From the NCBI RefSeq assembly GCF_001422375.1, contig NZ_LMMU01000014.1:5464-69463 (forward strand): a stretch of 64,000 nt of DNA, written 5' to 3'. Origin of the DNA: Methylobacterium sp. Leaf99 (GTDB lineage: Bacteria; Pseudomonadota; Alphaproteobacteria; Rhizobiales; Beijerinckiaceae). The notes beneath the pieces were generated by a model. It was not told the DNA's origin, made no database searches, and saw only the letters and a list, made by a program, of their open reading frames with translations. Below, piece after piece: positions 60,460-64,000 of this stretch (the first letter of the stretch is position 1; each line of letters starts with the position of its first letter). The translations under genes were made by a program, and so were the position numbers.

Positions 60460-60645
60460 ATGAATGATGATCTGGACAAGCGCGGACCGCCGGACCGCGA
60501 GCGCATCAACGTCAACGAGACGTGGGAAGTCGCGTGGTGGTGCCGGAAATTCGGTGTCACCGAGGCTCAGCTGCGCGCCGCGGTCAAGGCCGCGGGCGTG
60601 ATGGCACGCGACGTAGCGCGCCACCTCGGCAAGCCCTTTCCGTAA
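60460..60645 (+). CDS. DUF3606 domain protein
   Basis: A 61-residue protein with the family pattern DRERINVNETWEVAWWCRKFGVTEAQLRAAVKAAG (split around residues 12-46), a short helix-turn-helix-like region. DUF3606 proteins are small and widespread in Hyphomicrobiales, with unknown function. A GAGGT ribosome-binding site is present but lies in a possible stem. Confidence 0.75.
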   Translation: MNDDLDKRGPPDRERINVNETWEVAWWCRKFGVTEAQLRAAVKAAGVMARDVARHLGKPFP

Positions 60646-60681
60646 GTCTTGCCGTAAAGCCCTGGCCCAACGGGCGGCAGT

Positions 60682-60724
60682 GCCGTTCCCGATCGCCATC
60701 CGCCGAGGAGCGATCGGGAACGGC
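60682..60724. terminator. 14-bp inverted repeat between the DUF3606 gene and rimO
   Basis: GCCGTTCCCGATCG (60682-60695) and CGATCGGGAACGGC (60711-60724) are perfect complements with a 15-base loop, lying between convergent genes. It is probably a bidirectional terminator. Confidence 0.6.
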
Positions 60725-60735
60725 CTGCGATCCCC

Positions 60736-62082
<1,347 letters not shown>

Positions 62083-62328
62083 GGGCACCCGTCGGGCGCG
62101 GTCGAAGTGGCGCCGACCGGCCGTGGATTCGAGGAAATCAAGCTGAGTTGACAACTCTATAGCCGCATCCGAGGCGGCTTGCGAGCCTCACGGCCCCAAG
62201 GGGCGTCATGCGCCGTTGCCGCTTCTCCGGCGGCCGCGCCCGTGCCACCTCCTGAGAAAACCCGGAATCCTTGCCGCAGGGCAGGGCGGGTATCCGTTTC
62301 CCGCGCGAGTCTCTAAGCCCCGATCATC

Positions 62329-63723
62329 ATGTGGACCGCAGACATCCCGTTCGTCGATCCCGTCGCGGCGGCGGAAGCCCTGGCGCACCTGCCGGGGCTC
62401 GCCTTTCTCGACAGCGCCATGCATCACCCGACCCTCGGCCGGACCTCGACCGTAGCGGCGGACCCGTTCGCCCGCTTCAGGTATCGCGACGGTCAGGCCA
62501 CCCTGGACGGGCACCCCGTGCCCGGCACCGGCCTCGAGGCCCTGCGCGCCTGCCTCGCGCCCTACCGGATCGACCCGGAGCCGGACGCCGCCGGCTTCAC
62601 CGGCGGGGCCATCGGCTACTTCGCCTACGATCTCGGCGCACGCCTGGAGCGGGTGGCGGCGCCGTCCCAGCGCGCGGGCCTGTGCGACGACATCGCCTTC
62701 AACCTCTACGACACGGTGCTCAGCATCGACCACGAGACCGGCACCTGCCGGCTCATGGCCACGGGCTTTCCCGCGCGTGAGCCGGAAGCCCGGCAGGCCC
62801 GGGCCCAGGCGCGCCTCGCCCTGTTCGCGCAAGGCCTGTCCGCCGCCCGCCCGACGCCCGAGCCGGCGGCGCAGGGGCCCCTCGCCTGGCGCTCCAATTT
62901 TTCGCGCGCCGCCTACGAGGCGGCGGTGGAGCGGGTGCGCGACTACATCCGCGCCGGCGACATCTACCAGGCCAACATCGCCCAGCGCTTCGAAGCCGGC
63001 CTGCCGGCGGGCTTCGACGCCCTGGCCCTCTACCGGCGCCTGCGCGCCACCAACCCGGCGACCTTCGGCGCCTACCTCGCCTTCGAAGACCTGCGCGTCG
63101 CCTCGAGCAGTCCCGAGCGCTTCCTCAAGCTGTCGGGCCGCGACATCGAGACCCGGCCGATCAAGGGCACCGTGCGCCGCGTCGCCGACCCGGACGAGGA
63201 TGCGCGTCTCGGGGAAGCCCTCCAGGCGGATGCCAAGGAGCGGGCCGAGAACATCATGATCGTCGATCTCCTGCGCAACGACCTCTCGCGCATCTGCGCG
63301 CCGCACAGCGTGCGGGTCCCGGTCCTGTGCGGGCTCGAATCCTACGCCTCCGTCCACCATCTCGTCTCCGTGGTCACCGGAGCCCTGAAGGACGGGATGG
63401 ACGCCATCGACCTCATCGCGGCGACCTTCCCCGGCGGCTCCATCACCGGGGCGCCGAAGCTGCGCGCCATGGACATCATCACCGAGATCGAGGGCGACGC
63501 CCGCGAGCTCTATTGCGGCGCCATCGGGGCGCTGGGCTTCGACGGCGGCCTCGACACCGCCATCGCCATCCGCACGGTGGTGATGGACCGCCACACGGCC
63601 GTGCTCCAGGCCGGCGGCGGCGTCACCCTGCTGTCCGACCCGGGCCGCGAATACGAGGAGACCCTGACCAAGGCCGCGCGGGTGTTCCAGGCGTTCGCGC
63701 CGGACGGGGAGGGCGCCCCGTGA
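62329..63723 (+). CDS. pabB: aminodeoxychorismate synthase component I (PabB)
   Basis: A 464-residue chorismate-utilising enzyme that aminates chorismate to 4-amino-4-deoxychorismate on the way to folate. The catalytic domain shows the PabB/TrpE family run: [19 protein letters not shown], the PIKGTVRR motif with the active-site Lys that marks PabB rather than Trp[12 protein letters not shown], and [15 protein letters not shown]. The stop overlaps the GTG of the next gene. That next gene encodes the glutamine amidotransferase partner. Confidence 0.9.
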   Translation: MWTADIPFVDPVAAAEALAHLPGLAFLDSAMHHPTLGRTSTVAADPFARFRYRDGQATLDGHPVPGTGLEALRACLAPYRIDPEPDAAGFTGGAIGYFAYDLGARLERVAAPSQRAGLCDDIAFNLYDTVLSIDHETGTCRLMATGFPAREPEARQARAQARLALFAQGLSAARPTPEPAAQGPLAWRSNFSRAAYEAAVERVRDYIRAGDIYQANIAQRFEAGLPAGFDALALYRRLRATNPATFGAYLAFEDLRVASSSPERFLKLSGRDIETRPIKGTVRRVADPDEDARLGEALQADAKERAENIMIVDLLRNDLSRICAPHSVRVPVLCGLESYASVHHLVSVVTGALKDGMDAIDLIAATFPGGSITGAPKLRAMDIITEIEGDARELYCGAIGALGFDGGLDTAIAIRTVVMDRHTAVLQAGGGVTLLSDPGREYEETLTKAARVFQAFAPDGEGAP

Positions 63724-64000
63724 TCCTCGTCATCGACAATTACGATTCCTTCGTCTTCAACGTGGTGCGGTACTTCGAGGAACTCGGGCAGACCGTGCGG
63801 GTGGTGCGCAACGACGCCGTGGATGTCGCCGGCATCCGGGCCCTGGCGCCCGACGCCGTGGTGATCTCGCCCGGCCCCTGCACCCCGGCCGAGGCCGGCA
63901 TCTCGCTTCCCGCCATCCGCGACCTGTCCGGCGAGATCCCCCTGCTCGGCGTCTGCCTCGGCCACCAGGCCATCGGCGCGGCCTTCGGCGGCCGGGTCGC
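63720..64000 (+). CDS. pabA: glutamine amidotransferase component II (PabA/TrpG), partial
   Basis: The first about 94 residues of a class I glutamine amidotransferase, cut by the window end. [20 protein letters not shown] starts the fold, [13 protein letters not shown] is the oxyanion region, and the nucleophile Cys is in [12 protein letters not shown]. It starts with GTG overlapping the pabB stop (GTGA). It supplies ammonia to PabB and could be shared with anthranilate synthase. Confidence 0.9.
   Translation, partial: MILVIDNYDSFVFNVVRYFEELGQTVRVVRNDAVDVAGIRALAPDAVVISPGPCTPAEAGISLPAIRDLSGEIPLLGVCLGHQAIGAAFGGRV

Overview
The window is GC-rich (roughly 70 %), densely coding, and reads as a chromosomal segment of an alphaproteobacterium of the order Hyphomicrobiales, most like Methylobacterium/Methylorubrum. 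Supporting signs are a bacteriochlorophyll synthase, a malyl-CoA-lyase-type enzyme, osmoregulated glucan genes, an IalB-family protein, a FecI/FecR/TonB cassette preceded by an Irr-like iron box, and a perfect CtrA-type motif. This is inference from gene content; no marker RNA is present except one tRNA.

Layout. 0-9.3 kb: hairpin-rich intergenic repeats, an AI-2E-family permease with a response regulator, bchG, a glutamate/aspartate-type ABC transporter (gltJKL without a binding protein) and a membrane protein. 9.3-15.4 kb: an iron-siderophore operon on the minus strand (fecI, fecR, TonB-dependent receptor, PepSY reductase). 15.7-26.8 kb: a purine-breakdown region with a molybdenum hydroxylase pair (FAD subunit plus a fused FeS/Mo subunit), an exported formamidase-like protein, urate oxidase, a fused OHCU decarboxylase/HIU hydrolase, an 8-oxoguanine-deaminase-like enzyme, and hpxX-hpxY-hpxZ. 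26.9-29.4 kb: a 2.5 kb islet of poorer composition, with an IS3 transposase remnant, two unknown ORFs and a YedK-like remnant. It is bounded by tRNA-Ser(UGA) and a 14-bp direct repeat of the tRNA 3' end. 29.5-36.8 kb: mdoG-mdoH, glmU, and a glmS that carries an internal deletion. 37-42.3 kb: a ribbon-helix-helix regulator with a PHA-depolymerase-like esterase, a DUF502 protein and a large GGDEF-EAL protein. 42.3-49 kb: recG, a small DUF1640-like protein, sdhE and mfd. 49-56.7 kb: a pseudo-receiver, a degenerate AMP-ligase, an IalB-family protein, hspQ, a CoA-ester lyase, a patatin and a UbiH-family hydroxylase. 56.9-64 kb: a GntP permease, quinone oxidoreductase, pncA, a DUF3606 protein, rimO, pabB and the start of pabA (cut by the window end).

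How the genes work together. The purine genes could carry 8-oxoguanine, xanthine or hypoxanthine through urate, 5-hydroxyisourate and OHCU to S-allantoin. The HpxXYZ set suggests a further amide-hydrolysing step; allantoinase, hpxW and urease are not seen here. The iron cassette has the classic cell-surface-signalling order. glmU and glmS would supply UDP-GlcNAc for the envelope, but GlmS lacks a substrate-contacting segment.

The most distinctive pattern is recurrent short tandem duplication anchored on stop codons. Repeats of 7 to 29 bp span or abut the stop codons of the response regulator, PepSY, fecI, mfd, IalB and hspQ genes, often giving several stops in a row. Other points worth a second look are the GlmS deletion, the tRNA-bounded islet, the Irr-like and CtrA-like sites, and enzymes that have lost their catalytic motifs.
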